Part shown: in pieces, positions 17,256 to 25,676 of the stretch
How positions within the stretch are numbered: the first letter of the stretch is position 1
Layout: every line of letters begins with the position of its first letter
Assembly: GCA_025464815.1 (NCBI GenBank)
Contig: JAODMW010000127.1
Span: 1 to 44,286, forward strand
DNA: 44,286 nt
Source: Microbacteriaceae bacterium
GTDB lineage: Bacteria > Actinomycetota > Actinomycetes > Actinomycetales > Microbacteriaceae
Reading direction: 5' to 3'
The notes under the pieces: model-generated
Databases searched by the model: none
What the model saw: the letters and a program-made list of their open reading frames with translations, nothing else
What the model was told of the DNA's origin: nothing
Made by a program: the position numbers and the translations under genes

Positions 17256-18265
17256 TTGGCGGTCTCCACCTTGGTGTCGGAGTTATGGAAGACGAACTCT
17301 TCGATGTTGATGTTCTGGCGACGGGCGACGGCCTCCACCAGGATCTGCATGACGACGGCCTCGAGAATCGCCCGCGGAGCGGACGGCAGCTTCGGTAGCT
17401 GGATGACCTGCAGCGTCGGAGTCTCGGGGATGTCTTCGCCCGTGATGAGGATCACCTTGTGACCGGCACCCGAGAGGGTGTGGGCGACCTCGAGCTCGCG
17501 TTTGTCGCCGAGCACGACGTGCACGCCGAGACCGGCGGACTCCATCGATCCGTGCAGGTACTGGCGAGTGCTCATGGCGGCCGTCGGAAGGCGCGCGACC
17601 TCGCGGAAGAGCAGCGCTCCCGCCTCCGCCGAGCCGACGGCGGGTCCTGCTCCGACGAAATCGGCTGTGGCCACGCCGTCGAACGTCGCCGCGAGCTCTT
17701 GCGCGCGCGCGCCGACGGTGTCCTCCGTCCAGCCGAAGAGGGCCGGGAGCTTCTCCCATGCCTCATCGATCCGGCCGTGGTCCCAGGCATCCGCGATCAT
17801 GCCGAGACCGGTGATCGTCGCGGTGTAGCCGATGGTCGATGCGTAGCTGTCGGGGATGTTCCCGAGCGACAGGGTCGCGCTCACGAGATCGGCGATCGGC
17901 GACGGCGCGCTGTTGACGACCGCATAGCGCAGCTTCTCGTCGACCGACTCGAGCACGGCGAGGGTCTCCGAACTGCGACCGCTCTGGGAGATTCCGATGA
18001 TCGGGTGCACGGATTGCGGAAACGGCAGTGGGTGGTCGCCCGCACCGAGTCGCCAGGAGTGGATACCGCGGCTGCGCAATGCCCAGGACGGCGCCGCGGC
18101 CGCAGCGAGGCTCGCTCCGATGCCGACGAAGATCGGGCCTGGACCCTGGTAACGGCCCGCTGCCTGCTGCTCGAGCACCTGTTCGCGGATGCGCGCGATG
18201 GCGCCCTCGAGGGCGTGGGCCTGCGTGGCCCTCGCTGCGGCGAAGGTGATGTACTCACCCAACAT
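17252..18265 (-). CDS. SIS-domain protein (GlmS C-terminal/AgaS-like isomerase or deaminase)
   Basis: IGISQSGRSSETLAVLESVDEKLRYAVVNSAPSPIADLV; second SIS half ...LLFREVARLPTAAMSTRQYLHGSMES; ATGA overlap with kinase. Confidence 0.9.
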   Translation of the reverse strand: MLGEYITFAAARATQAHALEGAIARIREQVLEQQAAGRYQGPGPIFVGIGASLAAAAAPSWALRSRGIHSWRLGAGDHPLPFPQSVHPIIGISQSGRSSETLAVLESVDEKLRYAVVNSAPSPIADLVSATLSLGNIPDSYASTIGYTATITGLGMIADAWDHGRIDEAWEKLPALFGWTEDTVGARAQELAATFDGVATADFVGAGPAVGSAEAGALLFREVARLPTAAMSTRQYLHGSMESAGLGVHVVLGDKRELEVAHTLSGAGHKVILITGEDIPETPTLQVIQLPKLPSAPRAILEAVVMQILVEAVARRQNINIEEFVFHNSDTKVETAK

Positions 18266-18303
18266 GTGGCACCTGAATTCCTTGGTTTAGACCTGACCGG
18301 CGG

Positions 18304-19407
18304 TCAGAGAGTTCTTTCCTGCGGATCCCACTCGGCGTCGAGCGGGGCGACGCCTGTCAGGGAACTCGTGACGAGGACCGGGGAACCCGCCTCGATCGAC
18401 TCTTCGACTGCGAGCATCGCGTCGAGCACGTGGAACGCGAGCTCGCCGCTCGCCCGGGGCGACCTACCCGACCGGGTAGCCCGTGCCATTTCGAGCACGC
18501 CGACACCGCGCGATCGCTCGCGGCCCTGCGCCGGCAGGTCGACCCAGTCGCCTTCGTCTGCGGCTGCGGCAAGAAATGAACTCGGGCCGTCGAAGCCGCT
18601 CACGGGAACGGTGAGGGTACCGCCGGAGCCGGTCACCTCGAAAAGCTGGCGGCGTACCGGGGAATCGAAGCTGTAGATCGAGGTGCCGACAACCCCGGAA
18701 GCGAAACGTGTAAGCACGCTCATGTGGGTCCAGATCTCGACCGGGAAGCGGGTGCCGGCATCCGGCCCGGAACCGATCTCGCGCTCCTCATATGCACGGT
18801 GACCGAGCGCCTGAACGCTCTCGATCTCGCCGAGGAGCATCGTGAGGGTCGTGAAGTAGTAGGGACCGATGTCGAACAGCGGCCCCGCCCCACGGGCGAA
18901 GAGGAACTGCGGTCGAGGGTGCCACGAGTCCGGGCCGGGGCCCTGCATGAGCGTGAGTACGGTCTGCGGCGTGCCGATCTTGCCCTCGCCGATGAGCCGG
19001 TGGGAATTCTGGATGCCGCTGCCGAGCACCGTGTCCGGTGCGTTGCCGACAACGACACCCGCACTCGTCGCCTCGTCCAGCAGTTGCCGGGCGGACTCCC
19101 GGTCGAGCGCGATGGGTTTCTCGGCCCAGACGTGCTTGCCCGCTCGCACCGCGGCGAGCGAGACCTCCGCGTGCACGGCCGGAATCGTAAGATTCACGAT
19201 GAGTTCGACCGTCTGCAGCGCGAGCAGCTCCCCCGGGCTCCCGCTGAAGTCGAGTCCGTATTTGTCCGCCTGGGCCGCGGCACGAGCCAGATCGATGTCC
19301 GCGATGCCGATAACCGTGACGTCCGGGTAGGACGTCAGGTTTGTCAGGTACTCGTCGGAGATGTTCCCTGCGCCGATGATACCGACGCCGACCGGTCCTG
19401 TGGTCAT
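18304..19407 (-). CDS. Gfo/Idh/MocA-family oxidoreductase
   Basis: VGIIGAGNISDEYLTNLTSYPDVTVIGIADIDL; VRAGKHVWAEKPIAL; GAGPLFDIGPYYFTTLTMLLGE. Confidence 0.92.
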   Translation of the reverse strand: MTTGPVGVGIIGAGNISDEYLTNLTSYPDVTVIGIADIDLARAAAQADKYGLDFSGSPGELLALQTVELIVNLTIPAVHAEVSLAAVRAGKHVWAEKPIALDRESARQLLDEATSAGVVVGNAPDTVLGSGIQNSHRLIGEGKIGTPQTVLTLMQGPGPDSWHPRPQFLFARGAGPLFDIGPYYFTTLTMLLGEIESVQALGHRAYEEREIGSGPDAGTRFPVEIWTHMSVLTRFASGVVGTSIYSFDSPVRRQLFEVTGSGGTLTVPVSGFDGPSSFLAAAADEGDWVDLPAQGRERSRGVGVLEMARATRSGRSPRASGELAFHVLDAMLAVEESIEAGSPVLVTSSLTGVAPLDAEWDPQERTL

Positions 19408-20156
19408 CGTGCGAGCACCTCCGCGAAGAAACGCCGGTTCCGATCGAGCACCTCGAAGAGGTCGTGTTCCACGACCACCTCCACGACAGGCAGCTCGAGC
19501 GTTGGGCGGGCGAGCCCGATGACTTCATCCATGCGGCCGGTGATGTCTACGCGCGCCACCGGATCCTCGGCGTCCGGCGGCTCGTTCTTGACGTGCAGGT
19601 AACGGATGCGGTCCTGGTAGCGCGGGATGAGCTCGAAGACATCCCCTCCCCCGACACTCGCCCAGTATGTGTCGAGTTGCAGCACCACATCCGGACTCAG
19701 GTTCTCGACCAACAGCTCCCAGCCGACCTGGCCGTCCACGCGGGAGACGAACTCGAACTCGTGGTTGTGGTAGCCGACACGGATACCATGTCCGGCCGCA
19801 AAGGCGGCCGCGTCGTTGATCTCGTCCGCGAACGAGATGATGCCCTCACGCGTCGAGAAGCGCCGCGGTTCGACCCATGGAACGATAATCGTGCCGATGC
19901 CGAGCTCCTTCGCAGCGGCGACCACCGCATCCCGGTCGAGTTCGGTGATCTTCGCGTGTGCCGTGCTCGCTCGCAGGCCGGTGGTGTCGAGTCCGGCGCG
20001 CAGGGCGGCGGTGTCGCCGAGGATGTCGTACGGTTCGACGTGGGTGTATCCGAGCTCCGCGAGATGCTTCAGCGTGTCGCCCAGCCGTGATCCCAGGAAG
20101 TCCTTCGTGCTATAGAGCTGGACTCCGACGTTCGGCGCAGTGTGGTCAGTGGCCAT
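19404..20156 (-). CDS. Sugar phosphate isomerase/epimerase (AP endonuclease family 2 TIM barrel)
   Basis: MATDHTAPNVGVQLYSTKDFLGSRLGDTLKHLAELGYTHVEPYDI; GYHNHEFEFV; VVLQLDTYWASVGG. Start set at 20156. Confidence 0.9.
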   Translation of the reverse strand: MATDHTAPNVGVQLYSTKDFLGSRLGDTLKHLAELGYTHVEPYDILGDTAALRAGLDTTGLRASTAHAKITELDRDAVVAAAKELGIGTIIVPWVEPRRFSTREGIISFADEINDAAAFAAGHGIRVGYHNHEFEFVSRVDGQVGWELLVENLSPDVVLQLDTYWASVGGGDVFELIPRYQDRIRYLHVKNEPPDAEDPVARVDITGRMDEVIGLARPTLELPVVEVVVEHDLFEVLDRNRRFFAEVLAR

Positions 20157-22140
20157 GGTGTTCGTGTCCCCCGTGAGCGTGCGTGGTGTGGTCGTGCGCG
20201 CCATCCGGACCGCAGTGGTCCCCGATGGTCTCGGGGATGTCGAGCGCTGGATTACGGCCGAAGAAGCCGTGCGGTTTGAGAACGAAGCCGGTGGTGTCGA
20301 CTGGCATCACAGGCCAGTCCTCGACGCGCGGGAAGTGAGTGAGGCCGAAGGTGTGCCAGAGTACGATGTCGGTCCCGTCAACCGGACGATTCGCCGCCGT
20401 CCAGGCCGGGAGTCCGGCGCCACCAGGGTGGAGGTTCACGAAATCGCCGGCCGGATACAACTCAGACGGCTCATAAGCCGTGACCCAGAGATGCTTTGTC
20501 GCGAACGTTGCGCGTTTGTGGATATCCGACTCGCTGTCAGCGATCAGGAGAGGCTTGCCTTCCGGGTAAAGCACCCAGCCGACATCGTTGCCGAGGCGAT
20601 TCTGCGAGTTCGGATTACCGATGAACCAGACCCGATTCTTCAGATTATCCGCGATGCGCTGCGCATTCGACTCTGTCGTGAGCCGGGTGGCCAGCTGGGT
20701 GAAACCGGAACCTGTCGGGTTGCTTTCCCCGCGTGGCACGACGGCAGCCTCGAGTTCGTCGACATAGTTGTCGACCCCGTCGACCATCATGTCCAGGCGT
20801 GCGCTGAAGAGGTGCTGGTGGTACGGCGCACCCAGCCCGGGCGCGAGCTCAGAGGCGAAGGGGTAGCCGGCCGCCGGATAGGCAGAAGTGAAGACGACAC
20901 CCGTCGCCTTGACCTCGAACTCGAGGGTGCCGTCCAAGCCGAAATACCAGTAGAAGCCATAGTCGTAGTTGCCGACGGTGACGAAGAAGGAGACCACCAG
21001 GCGGCGGTTGCGACGCGAGTCGCTCGAACCGTTCCAGTTGTCGGTGTGCTTCCAGAGAATGCCGGCATCCTCTTCGTGAATGCAGATCGCCTGTGGGATC
21101 GTACGTGCGCTTCCGTCGTTGTTCGCGACCACCGCGTCGAGATAGGTGATGTCGCCGACGCAATCGCAACCGAGTTCGAGCGAATTGGCGAAACCGCCCA
21201 GCAGATACTCACCGCAGTCGAAGAAATTCTGGAACCAGCGCTGCGGGCTCGGGTCGCCGTACGGCACCATCATCTCGGCGATGGAGGCGCGATAGACCAC
21301 CGGACGCTGTGTGCCGTCATCGTTGATCGAGATATTGTGGAAGACCAATCCTTCACGCTGATCGAAACCGAGCTGCAACTGCCAACCGGCCCAGGACAGC
21401 ACCCGGTTTTCGTCGATCGTGAAGCTCGGACCCTCCGGCTGTGTGATTTCGATCGGCTTGAGCCCCTCGCGATCCGGTCCTCGCCATTCGGCCAGATGGA
21501 AGTTGCCGTCCTCCAGGGGAACCGGCAGGTCGACATAATCGATGACGTCGAGCACCTCGCCGGTCACGACATCCACCATCACCGTGACCCCGTCGACCGG
21601 ATGAGCCCAACCGAGGTCCTCCGGCGTGTTCTGGACGAAGGTGAAGCAGCGCTGGATACGCCGGCCGTGCTCACCCTCGGCGAGAACCCCGGCCGAGAGC
21701 GGGTTCACCCGCAGCGTGGAGATATCGGTCAAGCCGCGCCGCGCCATGGCGGCGAGCCAGCGCTCGTCTGCATGAACTACTTCCTCGACGTAGCTGAACT
21801 CGCGGAGGACGACTGGTACGCCACCCTCTGTCACGGGGTCGAGCTGGTGCTGCGAGACCACGCGGTCATCCGACGGCGACACCACGACATCATGCGAGAG
21901 GCCGGTGGTCATATCGATGATGAACGCACGAAAACACCGGTCACCGGAAACGCCGGCGAGCACGGCACGCTTGTCTGGCTCGAGCAGCCCGAAGTACGAG
22001 ACGTGGGTGTCAGCGACGACCAGGCCTTCACGACGGAGAATCGCGAGGCTTCCGTCGATTTCCTCTGCGGTCACTGTCGCGAGGGTCTTCGCCACCAGCG
22101 CAGTGCGCGGTCCGGTTCCCTTGTGCTGACTGTTCACCAC
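20146..22140 (-). CDS. Copper-containing primary amine oxidase
   Basis: SLELGCDCVGDITYLDAVVANNDG; TVGNYDYGFYWYF (TPQ precursor Tyr context); PYHQHLFSARLDMMVDG (Cu ligands); DIHKRATFATKHLWVTAY. Start set at GTG 22140 with GGAAGG SD at 22149-22154; the track start at 22194 lies in a regulatory motif. Confidence 0.93.
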   Translation of the reverse strand: MVNSQHKGTGPRTALVAKTLATVTAEEIDGSLAILRREGLVVADTHVSYFGLLEPDKRAVLAGVSGDRCFRAFIIDMTTGLSHDVVVSPSDDRVVSQHQLDPVTEGGVPVVLREFSYVEEVVHADERWLAAMARRGLTDISTLRVNPLSAGVLAEGEHGRRIQRCFTFVQNTPEDLGWAHPVDGVTVMVDVVTGEVLDVIDYVDLPVPLEDGNFHLAEWRGPDREGLKPIEITQPEGPSFTIDENRVLSWAGWQLQLGFDQREGLVFHNISINDDGTQRPVVYRASIAEMMVPYGDPSPQRWFQNFFDCGEYLLGGFANSLELGCDCVGDITYLDAVVANNDGSARTIPQAICIHEEDAGILWKHTDNWNGSSDSRRNRRLVVSFFVTVGNYDYGFYWYFGLDGTLEFEVKATGVVFTSAYPAAGYPFASELAPGLGAPYHQHLFSARLDMMVDGVDNYVDELEAAVVPRGESNPTGSGFTQLATRLTTESNAQRIADNLKNRVWFIGNPNSQNRLGNDVGWVLYPEGKPLLIADSESDIHKRATFATKHLWVTAYEPSELYPAGDFVNLHPGGAGLPAWTAANRPVDGTDIVLWHTFGLTHFPRVEDWPVMPVDTTGFVLKPHGFFGRNPALDIPETIGDHCGPDGAHDHTTHAHGGHEHHGH

Positions 22141-22180
22141 CGCTGCCACCTTCCATTCCGACTGCCAGGACAAAGCTAAA

Positions 22181-22194
22181 CCACTACGTACCAA
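22181..22194. promoter_or_regulatory. Candidate GntR/HutC operator upstream of amine oxidase
   Basis: CCACTACGTACCAA; reverse complement TTGGTACGTAGTGG matches TTGGTACACAGTGG near 32664. Confidence 0.5.
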
Positions 22195-22347
22195 AGGTTA
22201 TCCACTAAATGACAGCGACGCCAAATCTATTCCGCGAACCGCACGGCGGATTTTGCGCGATGCCAACGACAACAGGGGAATATGGATGCTTCCTCGGCAA
22301 TCGCCCGTCTCGCACCCTAAGACCACTACTGACAATCGCGGCGGCGA

Positions 22348-23133
22348 TCATCGTGACACTCCGGGCGCGCGGACTCGCGGCGAACGAGCGAAGGACGTGC
22401 GCAGGCGATAGCGCTCGCCGCTGTACTGGATCACCGAGGAGAATAGCGGCCGGTCCGCACTGTCCAGCGCGAGCTGGTGCATGGCGAGAATAGGCCTGCC
22501 GATCTCGAGTCCGAGATTGGCTGCGACGGCGGCATCCGCCTGGCGAGCTTCGATCGTGGAGTCTGCACGTGCCAGGTCGAGGCCGGCGCGGGCCAGTGTG
22601 TCGTAGAGGGAATGGCGCGTGAAGTCCGTCCCGGCCACCTCGGGGACGAGGGCGAGCGGAATGACACTGCTGTCGATCGCGATCGGTACGCCGCTGAGGA
22701 GCCGCACCCGATCAAGGTGAAAGAGCGGGCTTCCCGGCGCGACCGCGAGCTCCTCGGCCTCGTCGAGTGTCGCCGGCAGCGTGATCGCCCGGAGTACTCT
22801 CGAGGTCGCGACCAGCCCCATCCGCGATGCAGTTTCGGTGAACGACTCCAGGTTGTTCGGCCAGTCCCCGCTCCCCGCCGACGTAACCGCCACATACCAG
22901 CCGCGGCCGTGCGAAGCGCTCAGCGCGCCGTCCTCGACCAGCCGAGTGAGCGCCTTACGAAGCGTGACCCTGCTGATATTGAATTTTTCGCAGAGCGCCC
23001 GCTCCGGCGGCAGGCGCATGCCCTCGCGAAGCGAACCGTTCGCGATCTCGCCCTTGATGAGGTTCATCGCCTGGATCCATAACGGTTCCGGGTAATCGAT
23101 CCTGATGGAGGGTGACTGCACGCCGGCACTCAT
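22348..23133 (-). CDS. GntR/HutC-family transcriptional regulator (paralogue 1)
   Basis: IRIDYPEPLWIQAMNLIKGEIANGSLREGMRLPPERALCEKFNISRVTLRKALTRLVEDGALSASHGRGWYVA; UTRA-like C-terminal domain. Confidence 0.93.
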   Translation of the reverse strand: MSAGVQSPSIRIDYPEPLWIQAMNLIKGEIANGSLREGMRLPPERALCEKFNISRVTLRKALTRLVEDGALSASHGRGWYVAVTSAGSGDWPNNLESFTETASRMGLVATSRVLRAITLPATLDEAEELAVAPGSPLFHLDRVRLLSGVPIAIDSSVIPLALVPEVAGTDFTRHSLYDTLARAGLDLARADSTIEARQADAAVAANLGLEIGRPILAMHQLALDSADRPLFSSVIQYSGERYRLRTSFARSPRVRAPGVSR

Positions 23134-24110
23134 GGACCCTCGATGAGTCTGTCGAATGCCGCATCCAGCTCGGTATTCACTCTTCGGCGATCAGAGCTCT
23201 CCTCATGATATGCAACGATCTCACGAGCACCCTGCGAGAACGAGACGCGGGGTGCGAAGCCCGGTGACAGCGATTGCAGCTTGCTCGAGTCGAACAGCAT
23301 CGAGTGACGGAAGTCGTGCTCGAGCACTTCGCCCCAGCCCGGGTACTCCTTCGCGATCGACTCACTCGAACGGTGGACGAGCTTCGGGATGCGAACGCCG
23401 GCGGCCGCGGCCAAGGTCGTGTGGATCTGGTCCCAGCTCAGGATGTCGCCGCTCACGACGTTCACACTCTCGCCGATCGCGTGCTGGTTGCCGAGGATCG
23501 GCACCACAGCCCTCGCGAAATCGCTCGAGTGCATGAGCGTCCACAGCGACGTGCCGTCGCCGTGGACGATGACGCCGCGATCGGCGCGCATCCTCTCGAT
23601 AGCGGTCCAGCCGGACAGCACGGGGATGGTCGTGCGGTCATAGGTATGGAAAGGGCGAATGATGGTAAGCGGCAGATTCTTCTCGCGGTATGCCTCCTCA
23701 AGGAATACCTCGCATGCCACCTTGCCTGTGCCATAACCGAAGACCGCCTGCCGTCTCGGGCTGGACTCGGTGATCGGCAACTGCGGAACGGGGCGGGCGA
23801 AGACTGAGCACGTGCTGATGAAGACGTATTGGCCCGCCCGCTCGCGATAGAGATCGACGTCGTCGCGGATGTGATCTGGCTCGAAACCGACCCAATTCAC
23901 CACCACATCGAATTCCCGCGCGCCGAGCAGCTCGCGCATCTGTTCGCCCGAGCGCACGTCACCGCGCAGTGTCTCTGTTCCGAGCGGCAACACCCGCTTC
24001 GGCTCAGAACGGGTGACAACGGTGAGCGAGGCATCGGCCTGCTCGAGTTCCGCGGCGACCGCTGAACCGATCATCCCGGCGCCGCCGAGGAAGAGAACCC
24101 TGAGACTCAT
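23130..24110 (-). CDS. NAD-dependent epimerase/dehydratase (extended SDR)
   Basis: VLFLGGAGMIGSAVAAELEQ; YVFISTCSVFARPVPQLPITESS; FGYGTGKVACE; LTIIRPFHTYD. Confidence 0.9.
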   Translation of the reverse strand: MSLRVLFLGGAGMIGSAVAAELEQADASLTVVTRSEPKRVLPLGTETLRGDVRSGEQMRELLGAREFDVVVNWVGFEPDHIRDDVDLYRERAGQYVFISTCSVFARPVPQLPITESSPRRQAVFGYGTGKVACEVFLEEAYREKNLPLTIIRPFHTYDRTTIPVLSGWTAIERMRADRGVIVHGDGTSLWTLMHSSDFARAVVPILGNQHAIGESVNVVSGDILSWDQIHTTLAAAAGVRIPKLVHRSSESIAKEYPGWGEVLEHDFRHSMLFDSSKLQSLSPGFAPRVSFSQGAREIVAYHEESSDRRRVNTELDAAFDRLIEGP

Positions 24111-24871
24111 CGGTTCCCCCTCGAGAGTCCGCGACCGACCAGGTAGTCATAGCTCCGCTCGACCGCCTCGAAGGTGTCGACGTTCAACCGCTCGAGTTCG
24201 AGCAGATGCCATTCGAGCGCGGGATTCGCGGTAAGCGCGGCATCCCAATCCATCGCCCCCTCGCCGATCGGTACCATCACGTCGTCCTCGTAGCTCAGGG
24301 CCGGGCCGTCTTTGATATGCACGTACTTGACGCGCCCACCGAGAGAGGCGACCACCGCAGCGGGGTCTGCCCCACCCATCCGGGTCCAGTACATGTCCAG
24401 CTCGATGACGACGCGCGGATCGAGCTGCTCGAGCAGCAGGTCGTAGGCCTGACGGCCGTCGAAGTTCTGGCTGAACTCCGCGAAATGATTGTGATAGGCG
24501 ATACGCATGCCGTACTTCGACGCGTTCTCCGCGCCGTCATTGACCCTCACCAGCCCGGCAGTGATCGCCTCAGGCGAATCGAATTCTTCGCGCTCCAAAC
24601 TCCAGACGAGAGTCGTCGCGCCGAGCTCGGCGTTATCGTCGAGGATGCGGCTGGCCTCCGGCCCACTGGGGAACGGGGCGTGTGCGCTCGTGAGCTCGAG
24701 GCCCGCAGCAGCGATAGCCTTCCTCACTCGAGACGCTGGATAATGCTCGAGAAGCCCGTAGGTCTCGACGCCGAAGAAGCCCAGTTCCGCGATACGCGCG
24801 AGTGTGCCCTCGAGGTCTGCCTTGGCCTGCTCGAGCACCGTGTACATCATGACGGCGATGCGGGGTGGCAT
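24107..24871 (-). CDS. Sugar phosphate isomerase/epimerase (AP endonuclease family 2 TIM barrel)
   Basis: MPPRIAVMMYTVLEQAKADLEGTLARIAELGFFGVETYGL; MRIAYHNHFAEF; VVIELDMYWTRMGGADP; ATG at 24871. Confidence 0.9.
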   Translation of the reverse strand: MPPRIAVMMYTVLEQAKADLEGTLARIAELGFFGVETYGLLEHYPASRVRKAIAAAGLELTSAHAPFPSGPEASRILDDNAELGATTLVWSLEREEFDSPEAITAGLVRVNDGAENASKYGMRIAYHNHFAEFSQNFDGRQAYDLLLEQLDPRVVIELDMYWTRMGGADPAAVVASLGGRVKYVHIKDGPALSYEDDVMVPIGEGAMDWDAALTANPALEWHLLELERLNVDTFEAVERSYDYLVGRGLSRGNR

Positions 24872-24908
24872 GTGTCGTGTTCTCGTTTCTTGTCGTAGCG
24901 GTGGAAAT

Positions 24909-25589
24909 TCAGGACTCGTGCGCGATCCAGGCCATTGCCTGGCGCACAAGCCTTTGGAAAGATGGTTCGCCCCACGAACGGAAGTCGTGGCCGAGCGCGA
25001 GGTAGACGACGCGGCCTTCACCCACCTCCCGCGTGTAGAGCACGGGAATGATCTCGCCGTCCGCACGGTGACGCTGAGCGAGGACCTGAATGTCATCGTC
25101 GGCGAGCTCGAACTCGTAGTACTCGTCGAAAAGCTCGAAGTCCGTGACCCCGGCCGTGATCGGATGCTCCGCCACGATCTCGATAGTGTGACGGCCCTGG
25201 TGGTGGCCGGGACCGTGGGAAAGGTAGCGGTTGCCCAGGAGCTCGAAGAAGGTGCGAAAACTGCCAGGTGCGTCCGGACCTACGTCTCCCATGACGTTCG
25301 AGCAGTGGATGGCGAGGAGCCCACGACCCTCGTGGACCCACTTGCCCAGTTCGAGCTGCTGGGCCGGCGAGAACTCGCCGCCGGCTTTGTACAGCACGAA
25401 GATGTCCTGCGATGAAGTGGTCTTGAACGGTTCGACGAACCGCTGCATTCCTGCGGCCTGACGGGTCACGAAACCGGCTTCGCCTGCGAGCTTCGTGAAA
25501 TACGGGGCGGCCGACAGGAGGTCGTGGTCGACGTCGTCGCCCGCCACGATGATCATTGCCCTCTTGGACGTGGACTGTGCTTCGGTCAT
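24909..25589 (-). CDS. ThuA-domain protein
   Basis: MIIVAGDDVDHDLLSAAPYFTKLA; GRGLLAIHCSNVMGDV; YLSHGPGHHQGRHTIEIVAEHPITAGVTDFELFDEYYEFELADDDIQVLAQ; GRVVYLALGHDFRSW. Confidence 0.88.
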   Translation of the reverse strand: MTEAQSTSKRAMIIVAGDDVDHDLLSAAPYFTKLAGEAGFVTRQAAGMQRFVEPFKTTSSQDIFVLYKAGGEFSPAQQLELGKWVHEGRGLLAIHCSNVMGDVGPDAPGSFRTFFELLGNRYLSHGPGHHQGRHTIEIVAEHPITAGVTDFELFDEYYEFELADDDIQVLAQRHRADGEIIPVLYTREVGEGRVVYLALGHDFRSWGEPSFQRLVRQAMAWIAHES

Positions 25590-25624
25590 GGTTGGTACCT
25601 GTCTCAGTGAGAATTCGCCTGGGA

Positions 25625-25662
25625 TCGGGGGTCGCCGCCGAGCGATGGCTGGCGACCCCCGA
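25625..25662 (-). terminator. Intercistronic stem-loop between SBP and ThuA genes
   Basis: TCGGGGGTCGCC (25625-25636) and GGCGACCCCCGA (25651-25662): perfect 12-bp stem, 14-nt loop, no T-tract. Confidence 0.7.
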
Positions 25663-25676
25663 GTGGTGTGGTTCGG

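Noticed and set aside
16320-17462. 380-aa plus-strand ORF
   Set aside because: Antisense shadow of the kinase and SIS genes.
20140-22179. 679-aa plus-strand ORF antisense to the amine oxidase
   Set aside because: Striking length, but composition is typical of GC-rich antisense frames (V/E/R/D-rich); the opposite strand has unmistakable copper amine oxidase motifs.
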